Positions 41,116 through 48,388 of a DNA stretch of 64,000 nt are shown piece by piece. Origin of the DNA: Bradyrhizobium roseum (GTDB lineage Bacteria; Pseudomonadota; Alphaproteobacteria; Rhizobiales; Xanthobacteraceae). The translations under genes and the position numbers were made by a program. The notes below the pieces were generated by a model. It was given only the letters and a program-made list of their open reading frames with translations, was not told the origin of the DNA and ran no database searches. Position 1 is the stretch's first letter, and each line of letters opens with the position of its first letter. The stretch covers positions 2,976,001 to 3,040,000 of the forward strand of contig NZ_CP129212.1 of the NCBI RefSeq assembly GCF_030413175.1, written 5' to 3'.

Positions 41116-42348
41116 TCACTTCATCCCCATGCAACTCGCATAGAACGTCGTCGTGGCCGGCCAGTCCGAGAACATGGCGCGGATTCCGACCTGCTTTGCC
41201 AGCACATCCAGCACCGTCAGCGTATCGCCGTCGCGATCGATGGCCGATCTGATCGATTTGTGATAGAAACCACCGCCTTTGTGCAGCGGGCCGTCGCGCT
41301 CCAGCGACCAGCCGATCAGATCGAGGCCGGCTGCCTTCGCCGCCTTGGCGTATTCGGACGGCACGATTTCTCCTTTGTCGTTCAGCGTCAGCATGGTCCA
41401 GATCGGTGGGCCAAGGATCGCGACGCCCTGCGCCTTCAACTCCGCCATCGAGGGTTTCCAGGTCTCGGGCTTGCCGGGATCGAGGCCCTGCTTCTCGTAG
41501 CGCTCTTCGAGATAGACCGCGTGTTTGGCGAATTCCGGCTCGGTCTTCACCCAGTAGAGCACGTCGGCAAGATTGAAGCTTTGCGCGAACACGTCGGAGG
41601 GCGGAATGCCGGCCTTCTTGTAGGCGTCCAGCATCTGCGACGCGTACTTCTGCTGGGTGTAATCGCCGTCGAACGGCATCGGCACTTCGGGCGCCTTCAG
41701 CTCCGGCGTGAACTTGGCGCCGAGGCTTCTGATCAGCGCGATGCTTTCATCATGCGTCATCAGCGTGCCGGAATTGGCGTAGAGATCGGTGCGCCAGCGC
41801 GGCGTGCCGTTCTGGTATTCCTCCGGCGTCCTCGCATCGGCGTTGAATCCGTCCATCTTGGCGGTGAGCCGGCGGAACTCGGCAAGGGTGATGTCGGACG
41901 TGCAACATTTTGCCGACGCGGCATCGGCGGGGCTGAACGCCTGTGAGCATTTGGCAGCAAGCTCCGGCACGGTCAAAATGTTGGTCGTGGTGTGCAGGTC
42001 GCATTGTGAATGCCGACAGACCAGTTCGCGGTCTCTTGTGAACGTGACGTCGCATTCGATGATGCCGGCGCCCATCCGGGCCGCTGCTACGTAGGACTCT
42101 TTCGTGTGTTCGGGAAATTCCAGGGCGGCGCCGCGGTGGCCGATCGAAAAATCGGTCTTGCGAAACGGCCCGGTGCACTGGCTGAGCTGTTGCTTCAGCG
42201 GCCCGTCCTTCATCTTGTCGACCAGATGGAAAGGCCGCGGCCCGACCTGCGGCTCGCGCGGCATAACCATGTCTTGCGCCATTGCGGACATGGTTGCGGT
42301 CAGGAGGCCGAGCGCGGCGATCAGGGCGGAGCGATGGCGGGCAGACAT
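41116..42348 (-). CDS. Exported glycerophosphodiester phosphodiesterase
   Basis: GDPD enzymes release glycerol 3-phosphate from deacylated phospholipids. The 410-residue product begins with a signal peptide ([20 protein letters not shown]). The catalytic elements follow: [63 protein letters not shown], and the C-terminal [16 protein letters not shown]. Several extra Cys (SQCTGPF, AKCCTSD) suggest disulfides. The start at 42348 gives the signal peptide; the frame is open much further upstream but that part overlaps the next gene antisense. Confidence 0.92.
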   Translation of the reverse strand: MSARHRSALIAALGLLTATMSAMAQDMVMPREPQVGPRPFHLVDKMKDGPLKQQLSQCTGPFRKTDFSIGHRGAALEFPEHTKESYVAAARMGAGIIECDVTFTRDRELVCRHSQCDLHTTTNILTVPELAAKCSQAFSPADAASAKCCTSDITLAEFRRLTAKMDGFNADARTPEEYQNGTPRWRTDLYANSGTLMTHDESIALIRSLGAKFTPELKAPEVPMPFDGDYTQQKYASQMLDAYKKAGIPPSDVFAQSFNLADVLYWVKTEPEFAKHAVYLEERYEKQGLDPGKPETWKPSMAELKAQGVAILGPPIWTMLTLNDKGEIVPSEYAKAAKAAGLDLIGWSLERDGPLHKGGGFYHKSIRSAIDRDGDTLTVLDVLAKQVGIRAMFSDWPATTTFYASCMGMK

Positions 42349-42477
42349 GGGTGGCACCTCTAATAACGCATTGCACGCGCCCTTGATATCACGGAGCATG
42401 TGATAGTTTGAATAATGTGCATGGTGGACCGAACACAGCGGGCCCGCCATACAAGAAACAATCTTGGGGAGAGAAAC

Positions 42478-42792
42478 ATGCCAGCAGCCGTCTTCGTCGT
42501 CCGCGCCACCGTCACCGATCCCGCCAAGCGCGAGGCCTTCGGCACCTGGTATTCGCGCGAGCATCTGCCCGATGCGATGAAATCGTTCGGCGCCGTGAAG
42601 GCATGGCGCTACTGGAGCGCCACCGATCCGTCGCTGCACCATGCGATGTATCAGTTTACCGACAAGGCGGCGCTCGAGCGCGCGACCGGAGGGCCGGAGA
42701 TGAAGCGTCTGGTCGACGACTTCAACCGCGACTGGCCGGATGTGACGCGGACGCGCGAGGTGCTGGTGCTGGCGGAAGAACTCGCCGCTTGA
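42478..42792 (+). CDS. Small dimeric alpha-beta-barrel (EthD/ABM-like) protein
   Basis: The 104-residue product ([20 protein letters not shown]) has the ferredoxin-like pattern of EthD and antibiotic-biosynthesis-monooxygenase-type proteins: [20 protein letters not shown] with the WYxxEHLPD motif, then [20 protein letters not shown]. Function within this fold varies widely. A GGGGAGAG ribosome-binding site supports ATG 42478. It is divergent from the phosphodiesterase gene. Confidence 0.8.
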   Translation: MPAAVFVVRATVTDPAKREAFGTWYSREHLPDAMKSFGAVKAWRYWSATDPSLHHAMYQFTDKAALERATGGPEMKRLVDDFNRDWPDVTRTREVLVLAEELAA

Positions 42793-42953
42793 CGCCATCG
42801 CTCCGAACGAAGCAGGCTGCGCGACGTCGCTCGCGCAGCGGAGCCCGATCGTTGCCAGCATGCGCGATGCAAAAAAGGCGCAGTCGCGATAATTGCTCAG
42901 CTGCACCGCGTCAGCCGGCGAAATAATTCCCGATCGGCGTCCCTCGCAACCAA

Positions 42954-42981
42954 GATGAACGCACAGTTCATCGCGCATTCA
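42954..42981 (+). promoter_or_regulatory. Perfect inverted repeat and TTCA-N7-TTCA motif upstream of a Tat-exported protein
   Basis: GATGAAC and GTTCATC form a perfect seven-base inverted repeat around GCACA (42954-42972). From its right arm, TTCA (42967) recurs 11 bases later at 42978. The same TTCA-N7-TTCA spacing occurs upstream of the small gene at 43708. It lies about 60-80 bases before the start at 43037. Confidence 0.35.
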
Positions 42982-43036
42982 TCCCGTCAACTCGAAACTC
43001 ATCTCCTCACGCACAGCAGACGGAGGAGGAGATGTG

Positions 43037-43387
43037 ATGGAACGCCGCCATTTTCTGAAACTCGCTTTTGGATTCGCCGCGGGGGGCATCGCGCTCGCAG
43101 CGAGCGCGCAGGCCGCACCGCTGATGCCAGCGCCGCTCGCCGACGACGCCAAGCTGCCCGTCAATCCGGATGCCCGGCCCGCCGTTACGTCAGGCGAGGA
43201 GGCCGATCGCCTCACGCCGGAAGAAGTGCGCTGGGGCCGCGGCCGTCATCGCGGCTGGGGCCGAGGGCGCTGGGGCTTTCGTCGCCGGCATGGGGGCTGG
43301 CGCCGCCGCCGCTTTCGTCGCCGGCACTGGGGCTGGCATCGCCGCCGTCGTTGGCGCCGCCGCTACTGGCGTCGTCGTTACTGGTGA
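43037..43387 (+). CDS. Tat-exported protein with Arg/Trp-rich C-terminus
   Basis: The 116-residue product starts with a near-ideal Tat signal (MERRHFLKLAFGFAAGGIAL, cleavage after AQA). A short acidic-proline region follows, with PDARPAVTSGEEADRLTPEE. The last 50 residues are dominated by Arg, Trp, Gly and His in units such as GRWGFRRRHGG and RRRRWRRRYW. Export of such a basic tail by the Tat route is unusual but this composition recurs in Bradyrhizobium exported proteins. A GGAGGAGGAG ribosome-binding site precedes the start. Its function is unknown. Confidence 0.75.
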   Translation: MERRHFLKLAFGFAAGGIALAASAQAAPLMPAPLADDAKLPVNPDARPAVTSGEEADRLTPEEVRWGRGRHRGWGRGRWGFRRRHGGWRRRRFRRRHWGWHRRRRWRRRYWRRRYW

Positions 43388-43419
43388 GACTTCGGCCGTG
43401 ACCATCCCGAAGGAATGAA

Positions 43420-43445
43420 AAAAGCCCCGCGCGAGCGGGGCTTTT
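43420..43445. terminator. Bidirectional terminator shared by two convergent small genes
   Basis: Perfect 11-base arms AAAAGCCCCGC and GCGGGGCTTTT enclose GCGA. A-tracts and T-tracts flank both sides. It lies 32 bases after the plus-strand stop at 43387 and 17 bases after the minus-strand stop at 43463. Confidence 0.9.
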
Positions 43446-43462
43446 GTCGTGACCTAGAAAAA

Positions 43463-43708
43463 TCAGTAAGCGCGGCAGCGTCCATAGCGCCACACGGTGC
43501 CGTAGGGGCACACGCGGCCGGGGCGCACGACCACGACAGGCGGTGCGACGACGACCGGGGCCGGACGAACCACGACAGCCCTGCCGATGGGTCGGCATTT
43601 GCCATAGGGGCCGCGTGCCCAGCCGGGGCCGCATCCTTGTGCCGCTTCCGCCGCGCTGAAGCTGGCAACGGTGCCCAGGGCCAAAATTGCTGCGAAAAGG
43701 TACTTCAT
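43463..43708 (-). CDS. Small exported GCG_CRPN-type cysteine protein
   Basis: The 81-residue product has a signal peptide (MKYLFAAILALGTVASFSAA, cleavage after AEA). It continues with the motif GCGPGWARGPYGKCRPIGRA, a Pro/Val-rich linker (VVVRPAPVVVAPPVVVVRPG) and a second Cys pair (RVCPYGTVWRYGRCRAY). I recall this first motif as the GCG_CRPN exported domain found in Bradyrhizobium; its role is unknown. GGGAGAAATC before ATG 43708 fixes the start. Confidence 0.82.
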   Translation of the reverse strand: MKYLFAAILALGTVASFSAAEAAQGCGPGWARGPYGKCRPIGRAVVVRPAPVVVAPPVVVVRPGRVCPYGTVWRYGRCRAY

Positions 43709-43765
43709 GATTTCTCCCGTTTTCAGCCGCAAGGGCGGCGCGGTTCCGAACCTATTCGCGGCAGC

Positions 43766-43780
43766 TGAATGGAACATGAA
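43766..43780 (-). promoter_or_regulatory. TTCA-N7-TTCA motif upstream of the GCG_CRPN gene
   Basis: On the minus strand TTCATGTTCCATTCA has two TTCA words 11 bases apart, one helical turn, starting about 70 bases before the start at 43708. The same spacing is found upstream of 43037. It may be a shared activator site. Confidence 0.3.
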
Positions 43781-43869
43781 TGCCGTGATCGTCATATCGG
43801 GGCTACGGCCGAGCCGCTGAGCACACCAATCGAATTAGTCTGAGCTGCCGCCGGATTGGTTCATTTCGG

Positions 43870-44568
43870 TTAAGCCGGCTGGCCTCCGAACAGCGCGGCA
43901 AAGCGTTTTTCGCCGGTGCGGGTGAAATTGACCACGCGGCTGCCCGCCGCGGAGTCGCGCGCCGCCCAGTTCAATTCGGTGAAACGGCTCATGACGGCGG
44001 CGCCCAGCGTGCCGGCGAGGTGGTGGCGGCGTTCGCTCCAGTCTAGACAGGCCTTGCAGACCGGCCGTCGCGGATGGGCCAGCGCTTCCGTGTCGATCTG
44101 CAGCGCCTCGGCCATGAAGCGTTTGCCCTCGCCGGTAAGTTCGATCGACTGTTTGGTTTGCCTCACCAGCCGCTGCGTGCGCAGGCTGTCGAGCATCTGC
44201 ACGCCGAGGTCTCCGGCGAGATGATCGTAGCAGATCCGCGCCCGCCGCAGCGCAGGCTCTTTCGGCCCGGTGCGCACGCGGGTGTGGCCGGCGCGCTCGG
44301 CGAGGCCTGCGAGGCCTTCGAGCACATGGGCGACATCCGAACCAGTGAGGCGGTAGTAGCGGTGCCGGCCCTGCTTTTCCGGCTCGATCAGGCCGCCGGC
44401 CTCGAGCTTCGACAGATGCGAACTCGCGGTCTGCGGCGTGATGCCGGCCTGTTGCGCCAGTTCGCTCGCGGTCAGCGCGCGGCCGGTCATCAGCGCGGTC
44501 AGCATGTTGGCGCGCGCGGGGTCGCCGACCAGCGACGCGACCATAGCGATATCGGGACCTGCTTTCAT
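43870..44568 (-). CDS. ArsR-type winged-helix regulator with C-terminal extension
   Basis: The 232-residue product has an ArsR/GntR-like N-terminal HTH (VASLVGDPARANMLTALMTG, ASELAQQAGITPQTASSHLS, KLEAGGLIEPEKQGRHRYYR). A longer C-terminal region follows with RRARICYDHLAGDLGVQMLD and KACLDWSERRHHLAGTLGAA, where HLAG repeats and C-x2-C (VCKACLDW) resemble a family of larger ArsR proteins. It is divergent from a NIPSNAP-like gene 73 bases away, the likely target (inference). The classic arsenic-binding CxC is absent in the helix. Confidence 0.88.
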   Translation of the reverse strand: MKAGPDIAMVASLVGDPARANMLTALMTGRALTASELAQQAGITPQTASSHLSKLEAGGLIEPEKQGRHRYYRLTGSDVAHVLEGLAGLAERAGHTRVRTGPKEPALRRARICYDHLAGDLGVQMLDSLRTQRLVRQTKQSIELTGEGKRFMAEALQIDTEALAHPRRPVCKACLDWSERRHHLAGTLGAAVMSRFTELNWAARDSAAGSRVVNFTRTGEKRFAALFGGQPA

Positions 44569-44641
44569 GGTTCGATGGTAACCGAAGCATTGACGACAGA
44601 CAAGCGGGCATTCTCACGGCTGCAAATACCGGAGCTCAACA

Positions 44642-44950
44642 ATGACCATCACCGTTTTCATCCGCTACCAGATCGATCCGTTCAAGCGCGCCCAGTTCGA
44701 GCAGTATTCGAAAAACTGGCTTACCATCATCCCGAAATGCGGCGGCGACCTGATCGGCTACTGGATGCCGCATGAGGGCACCAACAACATCGCGTTCGCG
44801 CTGATCTCGTTCGAGAGTCTCGCCGCCTATGAAAGCTATCGCGCGCGGCTGCGCGCCGACAGCGAGGGCAGGGCCAATTTTAGTTTTGCCGAGGAGAACC
44901 GGTTCATCCTCGCCGAAGAGCGCACGTTCCTGCGCAGGGTCGTGGCGTGA
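44642..44950 (+). CDS. NIPSNAP-family protein
   Basis: The 102-residue product ([20 protein letters not shown]) has the alpha-beta NIPSNAP pattern with [40 protein letters not shown] and [20 protein letters not shown]. These small ferredoxin-like proteins occur next to regulators and enzymes of unknown pathways. It begins 73 bases from the divergent ArsR gene and precedes the PEP-mutase-like gene by 67 bases. Confidence 0.85.
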   Translation: MTITVFIRYQIDPFKRAQFEQYSKNWLTIIPKCGGDLIGYWMPHEGTNNIAFALISFESLAAYESYRARLRADSEGRANFSFAEENRFILAEERTFLRRVVA

Positions 44951-45017
44951 GGCGTCTGGCGCAATGGACGCGGCGTCATTATGTTCGCGGCGCCGACAAC
45001 CATCGAGGGGAGCGACC

Positions 45018-45830
45018 ATGCTAACACTTGCTGACAAACGCGCCGCATTCAGAAAATTGCACGAGAGCGGCTGCTTCATCATTCCCAATCCCTTCGATGT
45101 CGGCAGCGCGGTCGCCCTGCAGCATCTCGGCTTCAAGGCGCTGGCGTCGACCAGCGCGGGCTTTGCCTGGACGCTGGCCAGGCCCGACAACCGCGTCACC
45201 GTCGACGACGTCTGCGCGCATCTCGCCGCGGTCTGCGCGGCGGTCGACATTCCCGTCAATGCCGACTTCGAAGACGGCTTTGCGCATGAGCCGGAAAAGA
45301 TGGGAATCAATGTCGCGCGCGCGGTGAAGGCCGGCGTGTCCGGTCTGTCGATCGAGGACTATACCGGCGACAACGCCAAACCACTGTTCGATCGCGAACT
45401 GGCTGTGGATCGCATCCGCGCGGCGCGCCAGGCGATCGATGCCGACAATAGCGGCGTGCTGCTCACCGGCCGTTGCGAGGCGTTCCTGCGCGGGCAGAAG
45501 GATCTGAAGCTCGTGATCGACCGGCTCACGGCTTATGCGGAGGCCGGCGCCGACTGCCTTTACGCGCCGGGGATATCGACGCCTGAGGAAATTTCCGCGG
45601 TCGTGAAGGCGGTCGCGCCAAGACCCGTCAACCTGCTGGTCGGCGCGGCCGGTCCCTCGCTCAAGATCGCCGGCGATCTCGGCGTGCGCCGCATCAGCGT
45701 CGGCGGTGCGTTGGCGCGAATGGCGTGGACCGGCTTCATGAAGGCGGCAAAGGAGATGGCGGAGCAGGGTACGTTCACGGAATTCGCCAACGGCTATCCC
45801 GGCGGCGAGCTCAACAAGATGTTCAGCTGA
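45018..45830 (+). CDS. Isocitrate lyase/PEP mutase superfamily enzyme
   Basis: The superfamily cleaves or makes C-C or P-C bonds using Mg and a 2-oxo acid. The 270-residue product starts MLTLADKRAAFRKLHESGCF. It shows NPFDVGSAVALQHLGFKALA STSAG, the Mg-binding NADFEDGFAHEP, GVSGLSIEDYTGD, LLTGRCEAFLRG and a C-terminal RISVGGALARMAWTGFMKAA. The family's KKCGH motif of isocitrate lyase is absent, and TGRCEAF fits the oxaloacetate-decarboxylase/PEP-mutase branch. An in-frame upstream start to 44829 overlaps the NIPSNAP gene and is rejected. Confidence 0.88.
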   Translation: MLTLADKRAAFRKLHESGCFIIPNPFDVGSAVALQHLGFKALASTSAGFAWTLARPDNRVTVDDVCAHLAAVCAAVDIPVNADFEDGFAHEPEKMGINVARAVKAGVSGLSIEDYTGDNAKPLFDRELAVDRIRAARQAIDADNSGVLLTGRCEAFLRGQKDLKLVIDRLTAYAEAGADCLYAPGISTPEEISAVVKAVAPRPVNLLVGAAGPSLKIAGDLGVRRISVGGALARMAWTGFMKAAKEMAEQGTFTEFANGYPGGELNKMFS

Positions 45831-45903
45831 CCGCGAACTTGAAGCCATACGAAAGCAGCGGGCCGCTGGGCCCGCTGCGCGTCTTCTTCGCAAGTGTCGA
45901 TGG

Positions 45904-46314
45904 TTACTGCTTGCTGGCCGGCGTGGTCTTGTTCATGTCGGTGTTAGCCGGCGGCGTCGGGCGGCTCGGCGCCGCGCCGGTGGTCGTGCCGCTTTCGGTG
46001 TTGGCGCGTGGCGTCACGTCACGCATGCCGGGAGGCGCGGTGGGAGTCGCCGGGTTCGTCTGCGCCGTCTGGCCGGCCGGCGTCGTGCCGGCCTGGTTCA
46101 CAGTGGTGTTGTTCAGGCCATAGAACAGGGCGCCCATCACCAGCGCAATGGCGACCGCGAACATCGCGACCTTGGAGCCGCCTGAGCGACCCTCGGCCAG
46201 TTCGGGATCGGGTTGCAACTCGCTGTCGAGGCTATTGGGACGGGCCTGCGGACGAATTTCTTCATTGCTCAAGCCGGCGCGGTAGGGATCGTTCGGGTTG
46301 GGTTGGTATGCCAT
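45904..46314 (-). CDS. Single-pass membrane protein with Thr/Pro-rich tail, function unknown
   Basis: The 136-residue product (MAYQPNPNDPYRAGLSNEEI) has a polar N-terminus, one membrane helix (SKVAMFAVAIALVMGALFYG) at about residues 50-70 and a disordered Thr/Pro/Asn-rich tail. It resembles the many tail-rich hypothetical proteins of Bradyrhizobium. No domain is recognised. Start 46314 follows GGAGGACCC at suitable distance. Confidence 0.72.
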   Translation of the reverse strand: MAYQPNPNDPYRAGLSNEEIRPQARPNSLDSELQPDPELAEGRSGGSKVAMFAVAIALVMGALFYGLNNTTVNQAGTTPAGQTAQTNPATPTAPPGMRDVTPRANTESGTTTGAAPSRPTPPANTDMNKTTPASKQ

Positions 46315-46444
46315 GAATGGGTCCTCCGTTAGCACCCCGCTGATAGGTGCGAGGACAATGGCTGGCGGCAGCGGATGTTCCGCGCCATGTTGCAACCCCG
46401 TAATGTGGAACCGATGATTCCCCGGGTTCCTGAGCGAGGTTGCG

Positions 46445-47083
46445 ATGTGGAACTTGCCGCCCAGCGATACCGTGCTGCACTTGCTGACGTATGTAGCGCT
46501 CACGTCCAATGCGATGACCGCGGCGCTCGCCGCCGGCCGCCGCAGCATGGACTGGGCCGGCGTGTGCATGCTCGGCTGCATTACCGCGCTCGGCGGCGGC
46601 ACCATCCGCGATGTGTTGCTCGGGCACTATCCGCTGGTCTGGGTGCAAAACCCGTCCTACCTGGCGCTGACGGCGATCGCCGCCTTCGTCACCATCCTGA
46701 TCGCGCGGCATGTGCACCGGCTCAATACGGCGTTCCTGGTGCTCGACGCGATTGCGCTCGTCGTTTTCACCATGGCCGGCTGTGATGTCGCCTGGCAGAT
46801 GAACGCCTCGCTGCCGATCGTGATCGTGGCGGGCATGATCACCGGCTGCGCCGGCGGCGTCCTGCGCGACATCCTCTGCAATGACGTGCCGCTATTGTTC
46901 CGCGCCGAACTCTACGCCAGCGTTTCGGTGGTGACCGGTTTGTTCTACGCCACCGCGTTCGGACTCAAGCTCCATGACGAGCTCTGGACCGCGCTGACCT
47001 TTGTATTCGGCTTGACGCTTCGGCTCTTGGCGATCCGCTTCAAATGGGAGATGCCGAAGTTTGTGTTTACAGGCGAACGTTGA
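46445..47083 (+). CDS. TRIC-type (UPF0126) cation channel family protein
   Basis: Prokaryotic TRIC homologues form trimeric cation channels. The 212-residue product has about seven helices and two repeats of the glycine motif: ALGGGTIRDVLLG in the first half and CAGGVLRDILCNDVPLLFRA in the second. Helices include LTYVALTSNAMTAALAAGRR and YLALTAIAAFVTILIARHVH. It is preceded by a CGAGGTTGCG stretch and followed by a palindromic repeat. Confidence 0.92.
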   Translation: MWNLPPSDTVLHLLTYVALTSNAMTAALAAGRRSMDWAGVCMLGCITALGGGTIRDVLLGHYPLVWVQNPSYLALTAIAAFVTILIARHVHRLNTAFLVLDAIALVVFTMAGCDVAWQMNASLPIVIVAGMITGCAGGVLRDILCNDVPLLFRAELYASVSVVTGLFYATAFGLKLHDELWTALTFVFGLTLRLLAIRFKWEMPKFVFTGER

Positions 47084-47107
47084 TTCATCAGTCTTGCCGT
47101 GCACCAC

Positions 47108-47208
47108 TCCATCCCCGTCATTGCGAGGAGCGATAGCGACGAAGCAATACAGTGCTGCGTTTGCCGCGCTATGGATTGCTTCGCTTCGCTCGCAATGACG
47201 GGGATGGA
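47108..47208. repeat. Inverted-repeat intergenic element (CCGTCATTGCGAG family)
   Basis: The left arm TCCATCCCCGTCATTGCGAG continues into GAAGCAATAC. The right arm GGATTGCTTCGCTTCGCTCG continues CAATGACGGGGATGGA. The arms are nearly complementary over about 36 bases. This CGTCATTGCGAGCGAAGCGAAGCAATCC palindrome is widespread in alphaproteobacterial genomes. It separates the convergent TRIC and cytochrome genes. Confidence 0.85.
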
Positions 47209-47262
47209 ACGACCCTTGCAGCCCATCCCCGTTCCACGGGGGACGCCGGCCGGTGCCGCTCG

Positions 47263-48129
47263 CTACGGCGCCGGCAAATCCTTCAGATAAACCGCCATGG
47301 CGCGGACGTCACTGTCACTCATCTTCGAGGTCGAGTTCGTCACCACCTCCGACATCAGGCGGCCGGCCTGCTTCTTGCCGTTTCGACCGTTCTGCAGATA
47401 GGCGGTGATGTCTTCCACGCTCCAAGATTTCAGTCCTTGCTCGGTGGCGTCCAGCCGCGGCGCAAGCGTGCCCTGCACGACACCGCCGGCGAACTTCGCG
47501 CCGCGCTTGTCCGCGCCGAAGAAATTCTTCGGCGTATGGCAGGCGCCGCAATGGGCGACGCCCTCGACCAGATAGCGACCGCGATTCCACTCCGCGCTCT
47601 TCATCTGGTCCGGCATCAGCAAGCCCGGCGTCAGGAACAGCCAGTTCCAGCCGCGCATCACAAAGCGCCAGTTGAACGGAAAGCGCAGTTCGGCTGCGCG
47701 CGGCGGGTTGCTCACCGGGGACAGCGTCGCCAGATGGGCGCGGATGGCGAGAATGTCCTGGCGGGTCAGCCGGGTGAAATGCGGGTAGGGAAAGGCCGGG
47801 TAATAACGCGAGCCATCGCGTCCCACGCCGAGCCGCAGCGCGCGCAAGAAATCGTCATCGCTCCAGGCGCCAAGGCCGGTCTCGCGGTCCGGCGTCAGAT
47901 TGGCCGAGTAGATGCCGCCGAACGGTGAATCGATGCGTTTGCCGCCGGCGAACGGTCTGGATGGATCAGCGGTGTGGCAGCCGGCGCAGTCGCCGGCCTC
48001 GGTCAGCGCCTTGCCGCGCGCGACGTCCGCTTCGGTCGGTTCATAGGCCGGTTCGATTCTGGACTGCGCATGGGCGCCGCCAACGGCCAGCGCGGTGCAC
48101 AATAACATTCCGGCGAGAATCGTCCGCAT
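47263..48129 (-). CDS. Exported diheme cytochrome c
   Basis: The 288-residue product has a signal peptide (RTILAGMLLCTALAVGGAHA). Two heme c sites are visible: GDCAGCH near residue 45 and AHCGACH near 195. Spacing and surroundings (RPFAGGKRIDSPFGGIYSAN LTPDRETG, YYPAFPYPHFTRLTRQDILA) match the cytochrome subunits of alcohol, aldehyde and gluconate dehydrogenases. Those usually carry three hemes; no third CxxCH is present before the end at LKDLPAP. No dehydrogenase subunit gene is adjacent. It likely hands electrons to a periplasmic acceptor (inference). Confidence 0.9.
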   Translation of the reverse strand: MRTILAGMLLCTALAVGGAHAQSRIEPAYEPTEADVARGKALTEAGDCAGCHTADPSRPFAGGKRIDSPFGGIYSANLTPDRETGLGAWSDDDFLRALRLGVGRDGSRYYPAFPYPHFTRLTRQDILAIRAHLATLSPVSNPPRAAELRFPFNWRFVMRGWNWLFLTPGLLMPDQMKSAEWNRGRYLVEGVAHCGACHTPKNFFGADKRGAKFAGGVVQGTLAPRLDATEQGLKSWSVEDITAYLQNGRNGKKQAGRLMSEVVTNSTSKMSDSDVRAMAVYLKDLPAP

Positions 48130-48388
48130 CGTTGCTGCACCATTCGGGTTCCTGGAACAGGATACCCGAAACCAGGAGCACGTCATCCCGTTTCGCCCCG
48201 GGGCTTCCGGACGACACAAACCGAAAAGGGGCGGCGTTATTGCCGGCACGAAATTGCGATCTTTGAAGGCGAGGGACGATTGCCAAGATTTGTGGTGCGC
48301 CGCTTGGAATATCCGACATAGACTGGTTCTAATCGGTTCAGATGACTAGCTAAAATTCCGGCATCTCGCGGCGGCAAAGAGGGCTTAG

